From contig NZ_JACCKA010000087.1 of NCBI RefSeq assembly GCF_013425525.1, forward strand, positions 111,863-175,862: a stretch of DNA of 64,000 bases. Reading direction: 5' to 3'. The stretch is from Luteimonas salinisoli (GTDB lineage: Bacteria > Pseudomonadota > Gammaproteobacteria > Xanthomonadales > Xanthomonadaceae). The position numbers and the translations under genes were made by a program. Every line of letters begins with the position of its first letter. Position 1 is the first letter of the stretch. Shown in pieces: positions 30,650-39,164 of this stretch. Below the pieces are notes generated by a model. That model had not been told where the DNA came from and did not search any database. It saw only the letters and a list, made by a program, of their open reading frames with translations.

Positions 30650-31855
30650 ATGAAACAGATCCAGGACGCCTACATCGTCGCCGCCACCCGCACCCCGGTG
30701 GGGAAGGCGCCGCGCGGCGTGTTCCGCAACACCCGCCCCGACGACATGCTCGCGCATGTCCTCAAGTCCGTGGTCGCCCAGGCGCCCGGCATCGACGTCG
30801 GCCGCATCGAGGACGCGGTGATCGGCTGCGCGATGCCGGAGGGCGAACAGGGCATGAACGTGGCGCGCATCGGCGTGCTGCTGGCTGGCCTGCCGAACAC
30901 CGTGGCTGCGCAGACCATCAACCGCTTCTGCTCTTCCGGGCTGCAGGCGGTGGCGCTCGCGGCCGACCAGATCCGCCTCGGCAACGCCGACCTGGTGCTG
31001 GCCGGCGGCACCGAGAGCATGAGCATGGTGCCGATGATGGGCAACAAGGTGGCGCTCAGTCCGCAGGTGTTCGAGCGCGACGAGAACGTCGCCATCGCCT
31101 ACGGCATGGGCATCACCGCGGAAAAGGTCGCCGAGGAGTGGAAGGTATCGCGCGAGGACCAGGACGCGTTCGCGCTGGCTTCGCACCGCAAGGCCATCGC
31201 CGCCATCGAGGCCGGCGAGTTCGCCGACGAGATCAGCCCCTACGAGGTGATGTCGCGGGTCCCGGACCTGGCGGGAAATACCGTACAGCTGCGCCGGCGG
31301 CGGGTCGATACCGACGAGGGCCCGCGCCAGGATTCCTCGATCGAGGGACTGGCGCGGTTGCGCCCGGTGTTCCGCAACGGCCAGTTCGGCGGCACCGTCA
31401 CCGCCGGCAACTCGTCGCAGATGAGCGATGGCGCAGGCGCGATACTGCTGGCCTCTGAGCAGGCGGTGAAGGACTACGGGCTCACTCCCCTTGCCCGCTT
31501 CGTCAGCTTCGCGGTGGCCGGGGTGCGGCCCGAGGTGATGGGCATCGGCCCGATCGCGGCGATTCCGAAGGCGCTCAGGCAGGCCGGCCTGAGCAAGGAC
31601 CAGATCGACTGGATCGAGCTCAACGAAGCCTTCGCCGCGCAGGCGCTGGCGGTGATCCGCGACTCGGACCTCGATCCGGACAAGGTGAACCCGCTGGGCG
31701 GCGCGATCGCCCTGGGCCATCCGCTCGGCGCCACCGGCGCGGTGCGCACCGCCACGATCGTCCACGGCCTGCGCCGGCGCAAACAGAAGTACGGCCTGGT
31801 GACGATGTGCATCGGCACCGGCATGGGCGCCGCCGGCGTGTTCGAGGCGCTGTAG
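30650..31855 (+). CDS. fadA: Acetyl-CoA C-acyltransferase (3-ketoacyl-CoA thiolase)
   Basis: Cleaves 3-ketoacyl-CoA with CoA in the last step of the beta-oxidation cycle. 401 residues. The acyl-carrying nucleophile is Cys94 in INRFCSSGLQA. The other catalytic motifs are NEAFAAQ, GGAIALGHPLGATGA (His) and CIGTGMGAAG (second Cys). The ATG at 30650 gives the usual thiolase N-terminus (DAYIVAATRTPVGK); GGAGAAAG lies about 5 bases upstream. It partners the preceding gene. Confidence 0.95.
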   Translation: MKQIQDAYIVAATRTPVGKAPRGVFRNTRPDDMLAHVLKSVVAQAPGIDVGRIEDAVIGCAMPEGEQGMNVARIGVLLAGLPNTVAAQTINRFCSSGLQAVALAADQIRLGNADLVLAGGTESMSMVPMMGNKVALSPQVFERDENVAIAYGMGITAEKVAEEWKVSREDQDAFALASHRKAIAAIEAGEFADEISPYEVMSRVPDLAGNTVQLRRRRVDTDEGPRQDSSIEGLARLRPVFRNGQFGGTVTAGNSSQMSDGAGAILLASEQAVKDYGLTPLARFVSFAVAGVRPEVMGIGPIAAIPKALRQAGLSKDQIDWIELNEAFAAQALAVIRDSDLDPDKVNPLGGAIALGHPLGATGAVRTATIVHGLRRRKQKYGLVTMCIGTGMGAAGVFEAL

Positions 31856-31867
31856 CGCCGGAGGCGG

Positions 31868-31903
31868 CACCGGCTGCCGCGCCGCAGGCGTCGGCAGCCG
31901 GTG
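31868..31903. terminator. Hairpin between convergent fadA and the serine hydrolase gene
   Basis: A perfect 12-bp stem (CACCGGCTGCCG with CGGCAGCCGGTG) and a 12-base loop lie in the 68-base convergent gap. There is no T-tract. A bidirectional terminator is the simplest reading. Confidence 0.5.
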
Positions 31904-31923
31904 TCAGTGCGCGAGCAACGCCG

Positions 31924-33639
31924 TCAGCGCACCCTTGGCGCGAACTCGGAGCGGCTTGCGTCCCAGATGATCCGGATGCCGCTCACCTGCCCCTCCTCGC
32001 CGCGGACGAACTCGAAGTCCGTGGCCGCCTCCTTCATGAAGAAGCGCGTTTGCGATGCCGGATGGAACGTGGTGGCCGGCGTACCCTCGGCCGTGGCGAT
32101 CAGCCGTCCTTCGGACGCGGCAATGGAGATCAGCAGCGACGCCGACGGCACCCGGTATTCGCCGACGTACTCGCGCAGGACCCGGTCCGGCACCTCCACC
32201 GTCGTCCGCAAATCACTGTCGGCCGCGCCGCCTGCCGCAGCCGCGGCCGTGCCATCGTCCACGCGCAACGCCTCCAGCCATGCCCGCGCACGCTCCTGGT
32301 CGAAGGCGCTGACGAGCCTCCTGTCCTGCTCCCCGGCCGGATCGAGCAGCAAGGCGGTCAGCCGCACTGCACGCTCCGCGGTCACGGTTCCGTTCACCAT
32401 CCCCAGCGCGAACGGCTCGATCGCCGCCGAAGCCTCCGCCCTGTCGCGAGAATCGAGCGGCGACCGCTGTAGCAGCGCCGCATCGGCGGCGTGCATCAGC
32501 ATGGCCATGAACGACGGCGAACCGGAGACCATCTGCAGGAGCTGCTCGAGCTGCGCACCGGAGACCGACTGCAGGTAGCGCCACACCTCCATGTCCCGTT
32601 CCCGCAGCCACGCCGCGCCACCCGGCACCGCCGCCTCGATGATCGGGCGCATCGCCAGTTCGCCGTTGGAGCCGTTGCTCAGGATCACCAGACCATCGCG
32701 CGATGCGGGGCGGGCCAGCACGAAGCTGCGCACCCCCGGCTCGCGGCCGTCGTGCCAGAGGGTGGCCGCGCCGTCGGCCCGCACCAGCTTCCAGCCCAGG
32801 CCGAAACTTTCGACCGGCGCCGCATGGACCGCCTGCGGGCGCTGCATGTCGGCGAACAGTTCGCGGGGAAGGCCCGCGCCTGCCACCACCCAGGCAACGA
32901 AGCGGCTGTAGTCGCCGACTGTACTAAACATGTTCGCGGCGGCATTGGCTTCGCGGGCCCTGGCATGCGCCATGTCCAGGGGCTTGCCGGCCTCGTCGAA
33001 GCCGGTGGCCAGGCGTCCCTCCCAGCGCTCGTCCCAACCGAACGAACTGTCGTCCATGCCCGCCGGCGCGAGTACGGCCTCCTCGATCAGCGCCTCCATC
33101 GACTGACCGGTGGCGCCTTCGAGCGCGCGCCGCAGGTATTCGTATCCTTCGCCGGAATATTCGTGCCGGGCGCCGGGAGCGAAGGCGAATTGCAGATCGC
33201 CACGGCCGCGCCAGTTCGGAAAACCGGTCTGATGACTGAGCGCGAGGCGCGGCGTCAGCGCGTGCCGGCGTGGATCCTCGGCGATGTCCGGGTCGACCCA
33301 GAACGGCGAAAGGTCCGCATCGAGATCGATGCGTCCGTTGGCGGCCAGTTGGAGCGTCAGCATCCCGAACACGGGCTTTGTGAGCGAGGCGACGTTGAAT
33401 ACCGTGCGCCCGTCCGCATCGATCCCCGGGCTGGCCTCGCCGTAGACGCGAGTCCAGGCGAGCTTGCCGTCCTCGATGCGTGCGACGGCCACGGCGGGCA
33501 CCCGGGCGCGGCGGAGAATCCCCGGGACGGCCTCGTCCAGCGCGGTCGCCGCTGGTGGCGGCGCAGCGTCCGCACAGCCGTACAGGCTGGAGATGGCCAT
33601 CACCCCGATCAGAGCGGCGGTCGCGATGCGGTATTTCAT
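31924..33639 (-). CDS. Serine hydrolase/beta-lactamase-family lipoprotein
   Basis: 571 residues. The signal MKYRIATAALIGVMAISSLYGC suggests a lipoprotein (Cys22, box LYGC). The beta-lactamase/class C-like domain (about 33-340) has the nucleophile motif S85-L-T-K88 in NVASLTKPVFG, the second motif Y-S-G in HEYSGEGYEYL, and an H-D-G segment (LWHDGREPGVRSF) at the third motif. A C-terminal region (about 350-571) ends in a beta-rich DUF-like segment. It is probably a periplasmic esterase or peptidase; true beta-lactamase activity is not supported. Confidence 0.82.
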   Translation of the reverse strand: MKYRIATAALIGVMAISSLYGCADAAPPPAATALDEAVPGILRRARVPAVAVARIEDGKLAWTRVYGEASPGIDADGRTVFNVASLTKPVFGMLTLQLAANGRIDLDADLSPFWVDPDIAEDPRRHALTPRLALSHQTGFPNWRGRGDLQFAFAPGARHEYSGEGYEYLRRALEGATGQSMEALIEEAVLAPAGMDDSSFGWDERWEGRLATGFDEAGKPLDMAHARAREANAAANMFSTVGDYSRFVAWVVAGAGLPRELFADMQRPQAVHAAPVESFGLGWKLVRADGAATLWHDGREPGVRSFVLARPASRDGLVILSNGSNGELAMRPIIEAAVPGGAAWLRERDMEVWRYLQSVSGAQLEQLLQMVSGSPSFMAMLMHAADAALLQRSPLDSRDRAEASAAIEPFALGMVNGTVTAERAVRLTALLLDPAGEQDRRLVSAFDQERARAWLEALRVDDGTAAAAAGGAADSDLRTTVEVPDRVLREYVGEYRVPSASLLISIAASEGRLIATAEGTPATTFHPASQTRFFMKEAATDFEFVRGEEGQVSGIRIIWDASRSEFAPRVR

Positions 33640-33760
33640 GTCTCGTTCTCCTTGTGTCTTGAAAAAGGGCCGGACTGCGGCAGGCACGGCAGCCCGCGGT
33701 AGGCCAGGCCCACCGTGAGTCCGGAAAATTTCGGAAGGCTCCGCGAGCGCGGAACGGCGA

Positions 33761-34096
33761 TCAGCCCGTCGGAGGCCGCCGCAGGAAGTGATAGGCGAGC
33801 GACCCGATCCCCGCCGCGGCGAACAGCAGCCCGAAGGCGGCCGGGTCCTCCACGCCGAGACTGAAGAGGTCCACGGCACCGAAGCCCGCGCCCATCGCCA
33901 CCAGCACCAGGCCCCAGCGCAACGAGGACTGCCGCCGGAACTCGTCGTCGGCCGCCACCAGCGAGCGCACCAGGTCCTCGGTGGCGTGCGTCTCCGCCAG
34001 GCGGCGGCGCAGCCGCGCCTCCACTACGATGCGGATGACGACGACGATGCAGGCGGCCAGGAAGAACGGGATCAGGATGGCCAGGATGTCGAACAT
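33761..34096 (-). CDS. Small membrane protein (DUF6249-like)
   Basis: 111 residues. An N-terminal helix (MFDILAILIPFFLAACIVVVIRIVVEARLRR) is followed by a charged cytoplasmic stretch (RLAETHATEDLVRSLVAADDEFRRQ) and two more membrane helices. This resembles the small proteins often next to ECF sigma factors, annotated DUF6249, but the assignment is tentative. ATG 34096 was chosen since upstream sequence lacks a membrane-protein pattern. It is divergent from the sigma factor gene. Confidence 0.65.
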   Translation of the reverse strand: MFDILAILIPFFLAACIVVVIRIVVEARLRRRLAETHATEDLVRSLVAADDEFRRQSSLRWGLVLVAMGAGFGAVDLFSLGVEDPAAFGLLFAAAGIGSLAYHFLRRPPTG

Positions 34097-34248
34097 GGAC
34101 GGACTCCGATGTGGCTGCGCAGGGCGGCCGATGCAGGGATGGAGTCCATCACCGGCCCCCTGGTTGCACGTGCCGGACAGGCAACGATCGCCGGGGCGCG
34201 GCACCGACCAGTGCAACCGCCGCGGCGCCCGTGGCGTCTGTCCTCGAC

Positions 34249-34812
34249 ATGGGTGAGGACAGACAGGTCGTTGCCGCCGCGCTTTCCCGGCGGCCGGGAG
34301 CATTCGAGGCGCTGGTCAGGCGCCACGAGCGTCTCGTCTGGCACCTGGTGTACCGCATGGTGCAGCACCCCGAGGAAACCCGCGAGCTCTGTCAGGAGGT
34401 CTACCTGCGGGTGCACCAGCAGCTGCACCAGTTCCGCTTCGAAAGCGCGCTGTCCACATGGATCGGCCGCATCGCGTTCGGCGTCGCCAGCCGCCACCTG
34501 CGCAGGCGGCGTATCCCGCTGGTGGACCTGGGCCACGACGAGGCGGGCAGCGCCCTGGAAGGCATCGCCGACGAGTACGACCTCCAGGCACGGCACGAGC
34601 GCGACGACATGGCCGCCCATCTGGAGCACGCCGTCGCCGCACTGCCGCCGCTGCAGCGGACGGTCGTGACCCTCTACCATCTCGACGAACTGGGCATCGG
34701 AGAGATCGCGCGCATCACCGGGATGCCCGCCGGCACGATCAAGAGCCATCTGTTTCGGGCCAGGCTCAGACTACGTCAGGAACTTCGGGAATCAGCGGGA
34801 GATCACCTATGA
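34249..34812 (+). CDS. ECF-type RNA polymerase sigma factor
   Basis: 187 residues from ATG 34249; GTG 34231 is an alternative. Region 2 spans about 12-80 (FEALVRRHERLVWHLVYRMVQHPEETRELCQEVYLRV...FRFESALSTWIGRIA) and region 4 spans about 125-178 (LPPLQRTVVTLYHLDELGIGEIARITGMPAGTIKSHLFRAR). No region 3 is present, as in ECF factors. The gene overlaps the next by ATGA; that neighbour is the likely anti-sigma factor. Confidence 0.92.
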   Translation: MGEDRQVVAAALSRRPGAFEALVRRHERLVWHLVYRMVQHPEETRELCQEVYLRVHQQLHQFRFESALSTWIGRIAFGVASRHLRRRRIPLVDLGHDEAGSALEGIADEYDLQARHERDDMAAHLEHAVAALPPLQRTVVTLYHLDELGIGEIARITGMPAGTIKSHLFRARLRLRQELRESAGDHL

Positions 34813-35231
34813 ACCGCACCACGGAGCTCGAAGCGCGGCTGCAGGCCGCTGCCGAGCGCGCGTCCGCAACGGGCCGGACCGTCCCGGACCTCCGGCAGGA
34901 GGACGTCGATGCCTACCGAAGGCTCTATCGCGCCGTCCACGACCTGCCGCTGCCCGAGCCGCCTGCCTCCTTCGCGGCCGAGATGGCACGCATCGTGGAG
35001 GACCACGAGGAGCAGGCAGGGGCGGAGATCTGGACCCTGCGGATAACGGCGGCGGCCGCCGCGCTCTGTCTCGTATCTCTGACACCGGTGCTGGCGACGG
35101 CGGCCGGCGCCTTCACGGAGGCGGCGGGCGGACTGCCCTGGCCGCTGATGCTGGCCGCCCTTGCCGCCGCGCTCGTGGCGGGAACGCTCGACCGGACCGG
35201 GAGTCGGCAACCCGCCGCGGCCGCGCCCTGA
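34809..35231 (+). CDS. Probable anti-sigma factor, small membrane protein
   Basis: 140 residues. A soluble N-terminal part (1-about 75; Ala/Arg/Glu-rich helices, DAYRRLYRAVHDLPLPEPPASFAAEMARIVEDHEE) is followed by two membrane helices (about 80-100 and 108-126). No zinc anti-sigma HxxxCxxC motif is visible. The role is inferred from the ATGA overlap with the ECF gene and the cytosolic-domain-plus-membrane-anchor plan. Confidence 0.65.
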   Translation: MNRTTELEARLQAAAERASATGRTVPDLRQEDVDAYRRLYRAVHDLPLPEPPASFAAEMARIVEDHEEQAGAEIWTLRITAAAAALCLVSLTPVLATAAGAFTEAAGGLPWPLMLAALAAALVAGTLDRTGSRQPAAAAP

Positions 35232-35268
35232 GCAGCGCGGGGCGCCTGCCCGAGGCCGCACTGCGGCC

Positions 35269-36168
35269 TCATTCGATCTCGCGCACGCCCAGTTCGTCCA
35301 AGGCGCTCTGCATCATCTTCGCCGCGGCCTCGCTCAGCTTCTCGTGGTCGAGCGCATAGCGGATCGTCGCCTCGATCAGGCCGATATGGGTGCCGCAGTC
35401 GAAACGCGTGCCGCGGAACCGGTAGGCGTTGACCGGACGCTCCTCGAGCAGGCGGGCGATGGCGTCGGTGAGCTGGATCTCGCCGCCGGCGCCGGGCGCC
35501 GTGGACTGGAGCAGGTCGAAGATGCGCGGGTCGAGCACATAGCGGCCGACCACGGCCAGCGTGCTCGGCGCGTCCTCCGGGCTCGGCTTCTCGACCATGC
35601 CGCGGATACGGCCCTGGCGGTCCGAGAAGCCTTCGGTATCGACGATGCCGTAGCTGGCGGTCTTGTCGCGGGGCACGTCCTGCACCGCGATCATGCTGGC
35701 GCCTGAGGCCTCCGCGGCGTCGGCCATCTGCTTGAGGGCGCCGTCGCCGCGGTTCCAGATCAGGTCGTCGGGGAGGATCACCGCGAACGGCTCATCGCCG
35801 ACCACCGGCTTGGCACAGAGCACGGCGTGGCCGAGGCCGAGCGCCTCGGCCTGGGTCACGAAGACTGCACGCACATGGCGCGGTAGCGGGTTGCGCATCA
35901 GCTCCAGGAGCTCGAGCTTGCCGGACTTCGCCAGCTTGTCCTCGAGCTCGTAGGCCTTGTCGAAATAATCCGCGACCGCGTGCTTGTAGCGGTTGGTGAC
36001 GAAGACCAGGGTGTCGCAGCCCGCCTCGATGGCCTCGTCGACGGCGTACTGGATCAGCGGCCGGTCGACGATCGGCAGCATCTCCTTGGGCACCGTCTTG
36101 GTGGCGGGAAGAAAGCGGGTGCCGAGCCCCGCCACGGGAAAAACCGCTGTCCGGATGCGTCGTTTCAT
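35269..36168 (-). CDS. galU: UTP-glucose-1-phosphate uridylyltransferase
   Basis: Makes UDP-glucose for polysaccharide and LPS core synthesis. 299 residues. N-terminal PVAGLGTRFLPATKTVPKEMLP nucleotide site; further conserved blocks are DDLIWN, RYVLDPRIFDLL, GGEIQLTDAI and FDCGTHIGLIEA. It is the last gene of the cmk-to-galU series and follows the dehydratase gene by 9 bases. Confidence 0.96.
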   Translation of the reverse strand: MKRRIRTAVFPVAGLGTRFLPATKTVPKEMLPIVDRPLIQYAVDEAIEAGCDTLVFVTNRYKHAVADYFDKAYELEDKLAKSGKLELLELMRNPLPRHVRAVFVTQAEALGLGHAVLCAKPVVGDEPFAVILPDDLIWNRGDGALKQMADAAEASGASMIAVQDVPRDKTASYGIVDTEGFSDRQGRIRGMVEKPSPEDAPSTLAVVGRYVLDPRIFDLLQSTAPGAGGEIQLTDAIARLLEERPVNAYRFRGTRFDCGTHIGLIEATIRYALDHEKLSEAAAKMMQSALDELGVREIE

Positions 36169-36177
36169 GGATCTCCG

Positions 36178-38085
36178 TCAAGTCCTGCGGGCGTGCCTGG
36201 CCGGGAACGACACCACGGTCGCGGCGGCCTGCTCTCCCGGGTCCTGCTGCGGCAGGAACTCCGGAACCGTCTCGCGCAGTACGCCGGCCATGGTGTCCAG
36301 GTCGTAGGTGGCGATCGCCTCGCGCAGCGCTGCGGTGGCGTCCAATACCTGCGCGGTCACGATCTCGCGCGCTTCCGCCTGCAGGATCTTCGGATGCGCG
36401 GTCGGGCGGTAGCGCTCCTCGGCGTGGAAAAGAGTCTCGTGCAGCTTCTCGCCGGGCCGCAGCCCGGTGTAGACGATGGCCACGTCGCGCTCGGGATGCT
36501 TGCCCGCCAGGCGGATCATCTGCTCGGCGAGCAGCCTGATCGAGACCGGTTCGCCCATGTCCAGCGTGTAGATCGCATGGCGCGAGCCGATGGCCGCGGC
36601 CTGCAGGATCAGCTGACAGGATTCGGGAATGGTCATGAAGTAGCGGGTGACCTCGGGGTCGGTCACGGTGACCGGGCCTCCGCTGCGGATCTGTTCGCGG
36701 AACAAGGGCACCACGCTGCCCGCCGAATCGAGCACGTTGCCGAAGCGCACCGTCACGAAGCGGGTCGACTGCGGGTCCGACTTCACCTGGCAGACCATCT
36801 CCGCGAGCCGCTTGGTGGCGCCGAGCACGTTGACCGGATCGACCGCCTTGTCCGTGGAGATGAGTACGAACGTGGCCACGCCCGCCGCCTGCGTCTCGCT
36901 CGCCACGGTCTCGGTGGCCAGCACGTTGTTGCGGACCGCCTCGCGCATCTGCCCCTCGAGCACCGGCACCTGCTTGTAGGCCGCCGCATGGAAGACCGCC
37001 TCCGGCGACGACAGCGCCAGCGCATGGCGGATCACCGCGGGGTCGCCGCAGTCGCCGAGCACGGGCACGCACTGGATCTGCGGAAAGTCGCGGCGCATCT
37101 GCGCCTCGATGGTGCTCAGCGCGAGCTCGTCCATCTCCACCACCGCGATCTGGCGGGCGCCATGGCGCGCGCACTGGCGGCAGAGTTCGGAACCGATCGA
37201 GCCCCCGCCGCCGGTCACCAGCACGCTGCGGCCGCCCAGCCAGCCACGGATCGACTTCCAGTCCGGCGTCACGGGCTGACGGCCGAGCAGGTCCTCGATC
37301 GCGACTTCCTTCAGCTCGCCGGGCAGCGAGCGGCCCTCGAGCAGGTCGTCGAGCCGCGGCACGGTGCGGAACGGCAGGCCGGTTTCCTCGCAGGCGGCGA
37401 CCACGTGGCGCATCGCCGCGGCATCGAGCGAGGGCATGGCGATGATGAGCAGCCTGGCCGCCGTCTCCGGCGCGATCCGAGCCACGTCCTTCACCCGCCC
37501 CAGCACCGGCACCCCCTGCAGGTGGCTGCCGTGGAGCTTGGCCGCATCGTCGAGGAAGCCGACCACCTGGTACGCGCCGGCCCTGCGCAGGTCCCGCAAC
37601 AGCGCCTCGCCCGCCTGCCCGGCGCCGAGGATCAGCACGCGCACCGCGGTGTGGTCGGTACGGCTGAGGCTGTAGTCCTTCCAGCTGCGGTACAGCAGCC
37701 GCGGCATTCCCAGCAGCGCGGTCAGCACCACCGGGTACAGCACCAGCACCGTGCGCGGCACCTGGTCGAGGCGGTTGTACAGAAACAACGCGAGCACGAT
37801 CGCGAACAGCCCGAACAGGCTGGCCTTCAGGATGTTCACCAGGTCGGGCATGCTGGCGAAACGCCACACCCCCCGATACAGGCCCACGCGCCACAGCACC
37901 AGCCCCTGGGCGGCGAGGATCAGGGCGAACTCCACCGACCACCACGGCACCGGCTCGGCGAACGGCTGCATCGACAGCCGGAACTGGTGCAGGCCGATCC
38001 AGCACAGCCAGACCATGAACAGATCGTGCCCGACGATGGCCGCACGGGGCATCGCGACGGCGGCACGGTCCTTCCAGCGCTTCAT
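36178..38085 (-). CDS. Membrane nucleotide-sugar 4,6-dehydratase (CapD/WbpM family)
   Basis: 635 residues. Four N-terminal membrane helices (about 15-125), a small nucleotide-binding module (VRVLILGAGQAGEALLRDL), and a catalytic short-chain dehydrogenase domain (VLVTGGGGSIGSELCRQ; HAAAYKQVPVLE; ISTDKAVDPVNVLGATKRLAE). Such enzymes turn UDP-GlcNAc into UDP-4-keto-6-deoxy sugars, precursors of QuiNAc/FucNAc in O-antigen or exopolysaccharide. The triad position usually held by Tyr, or by Met in WbpM, is Leu here. Overlaps the upstream glycosyltransferase gene by ATGA. Confidence 0.9.
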   Translation of the reverse strand: MKRWKDRAAVAMPRAAIVGHDLFMVWLCWIGLHQFRLSMQPFAEPVPWWSVEFALILAAQGLVLWRVGLYRGVWRFASMPDLVNILKASLFGLFAIVLALFLYNRLDQVPRTVLVLYPVVLTALLGMPRLLYRSWKDYSLSRTDHTAVRVLILGAGQAGEALLRDLRRAGAYQVVGFLDDAAKLHGSHLQGVPVLGRVKDVARIAPETAARLLIIAMPSLDAAAMRHVVAACEETGLPFRTVPRLDDLLEGRSLPGELKEVAIEDLLGRQPVTPDWKSIRGWLGGRSVLVTGGGGSIGSELCRQCARHGARQIAVVEMDELALSTIEAQMRRDFPQIQCVPVLGDCGDPAVIRHALALSSPEAVFHAAAYKQVPVLEGQMREAVRNNVLATETVASETQAAGVATFVLISTDKAVDPVNVLGATKRLAEMVCQVKSDPQSTRFVTVRFGNVLDSAGSVVPLFREQIRSGGPVTVTDPEVTRYFMTIPESCQLILQAAAIGSRHAIYTLDMGEPVSIRLLAEQMIRLAGKHPERDVAIVYTGLRPGEKLHETLFHAEERYRPTAHPKILQAEAREIVTAQVLDATAALREAIATYDLDTMAGVLRETVPEFLPQQDPGEQAAATVVSFPARHARRT

Positions 38086-39125
38086 TCTTGTGATCGTTCC
38101 TTGCCCGGAGGGGGAGAGCCGGCGCGCAGGATAACCCATGCCCCGCCCGCCCCCAGACCCCATGCCGTCGCCAGGGCAATGATATAGGCCGCGTCGAGCC
38201 CACGGGCGGCGAGCATGGTCAGCACCGCGGCTCCGCCCCAGGCCGCATAGGCGAGCGTGACGGGCGGATGCCGGCCGATGCGGCGGGCCCAGCACTGGTA
38301 GGCGTGCTGCACATGCGGTCTCCACCATGCTTCTCCGCGGAGCATGCGCGTACCCAGCGTGAGCGCCGCATCAACGAGGAAGGCCGACAGCGGCAGCAGC
38401 AACAGCGTCCAGGACATCGGGCCGTCGAGCCGGGGAGCGATCAGCAGGCAGATCCAGGCCAGCGCCAGGCCCAGCGCACCGCTGCCCACGTCGCCCAGGA
38501 AGATCGCCGCACGCGGAAAGTTGAACGGCAGGAACCCCGCGCACGCCGCTGCGAGGCTGAATGCCAGCAGAACCGCGGCCCCGCCACCGAGGCCGAGCAA
38601 GGCGAGCAGGCCGTAGCCGAGCGCGGCGATCGCGCACTGGCTTGCCGCCAGCCCATCGATGCCGTCCATGAAGTTCCAGACGTTGACCAGTACCACCGTG
38701 GCCGCGAATCCAGCCGCCGCGACCGGCAAACCGTGGCCGGAACGGAGGGCGGCGCCGGCGAGCAACAGGCCGGCGACGGCATGCACCGCGAGGCGGAGCC
38801 AGGCGGACAGGGCGCGATGATCGTCGATCCAGCCGACTGCGGCGACCAGCAGCAGTGCGGCGCTCCCGGCCAGCAACAGCGCGCGCTCGGCGGGAAACCA
38901 CCAGGCCAGCAGCAGCGCTCCCGCCAGCAGGCAGGCGACGATGGCGATCCCGCCGCCCCGCGGCGTGGCGACGCTGTGGCTGCGTCGCTCGCCGGGTTGG
39001 TCGAGCAGGCGGCGACGCAGAGCATAGCGGCGCGCCAGCCAGGTGCCGAACGCGGCCAGCGCCAGCTGCGCCGCACCCCACGCAAGGATCAGCACCGGCG
39101 ATGGGAGCACGGATGCCGGCGTCAT
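38082..39125 (-). CDS. Undecaprenyl-phosphate sugar-1-phosphate transferase (WecA/WbpL-like, MraY family)
   Basis: 347 residues and about ten hydrophobic segments. The family's catalytic and substrate motifs are present: IDDHR after the fourth segment, NVWNFMDGIDGLA, and FLGDVGSGALGL. It transfers a sugar-1-phosphate from a UDP-sugar to the lipid carrier to start O-antigen or exopolysaccharide repeat synthesis. Next to a 4,6-dehydratase, as WbpL is next to WbpM in Pseudomonas, so a QuiNAc or FucNAc substrate is likely but unproven. Confidence 0.88.
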   Translation of the reverse strand: MTPASVLPSPVLILAWGAAQLALAAFGTWLARRYALRRRLLDQPGERRSHSVATPRGGGIAIVACLLAGALLLAWWFPAERALLLAGSAALLLVAAVGWIDDHRALSAWLRLAVHAVAGLLLAGAALRSGHGLPVAAAGFAATVVLVNVWNFMDGIDGLAASQCAIAALGYGLLALLGLGGGAAVLLAFSLAAACAGFLPFNFPRAAIFLGDVGSGALGLALAWICLLIAPRLDGPMSWTLLLLPLSAFLVDAALTLGTRMLRGEAWWRPHVQHAYQCWARRIGRHPPVTLAYAAWGGAAVLTMLAARGLDAAYIIALATAWGLGAGGAWVILRAGSPPPGKERSQE

Positions 39126-39164
39126 CCGGCCCGCGTCTCGTCCGCAGCGTGGCCCTGGGGTGCC

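Noticed and set aside
31924-33639. Antibiotic-resistance beta-lactamase
   Set aside because: The fold matches, but the second motif lacks the usual Asn and the third motif is HDG. Many esterases and peptidases share this pattern.
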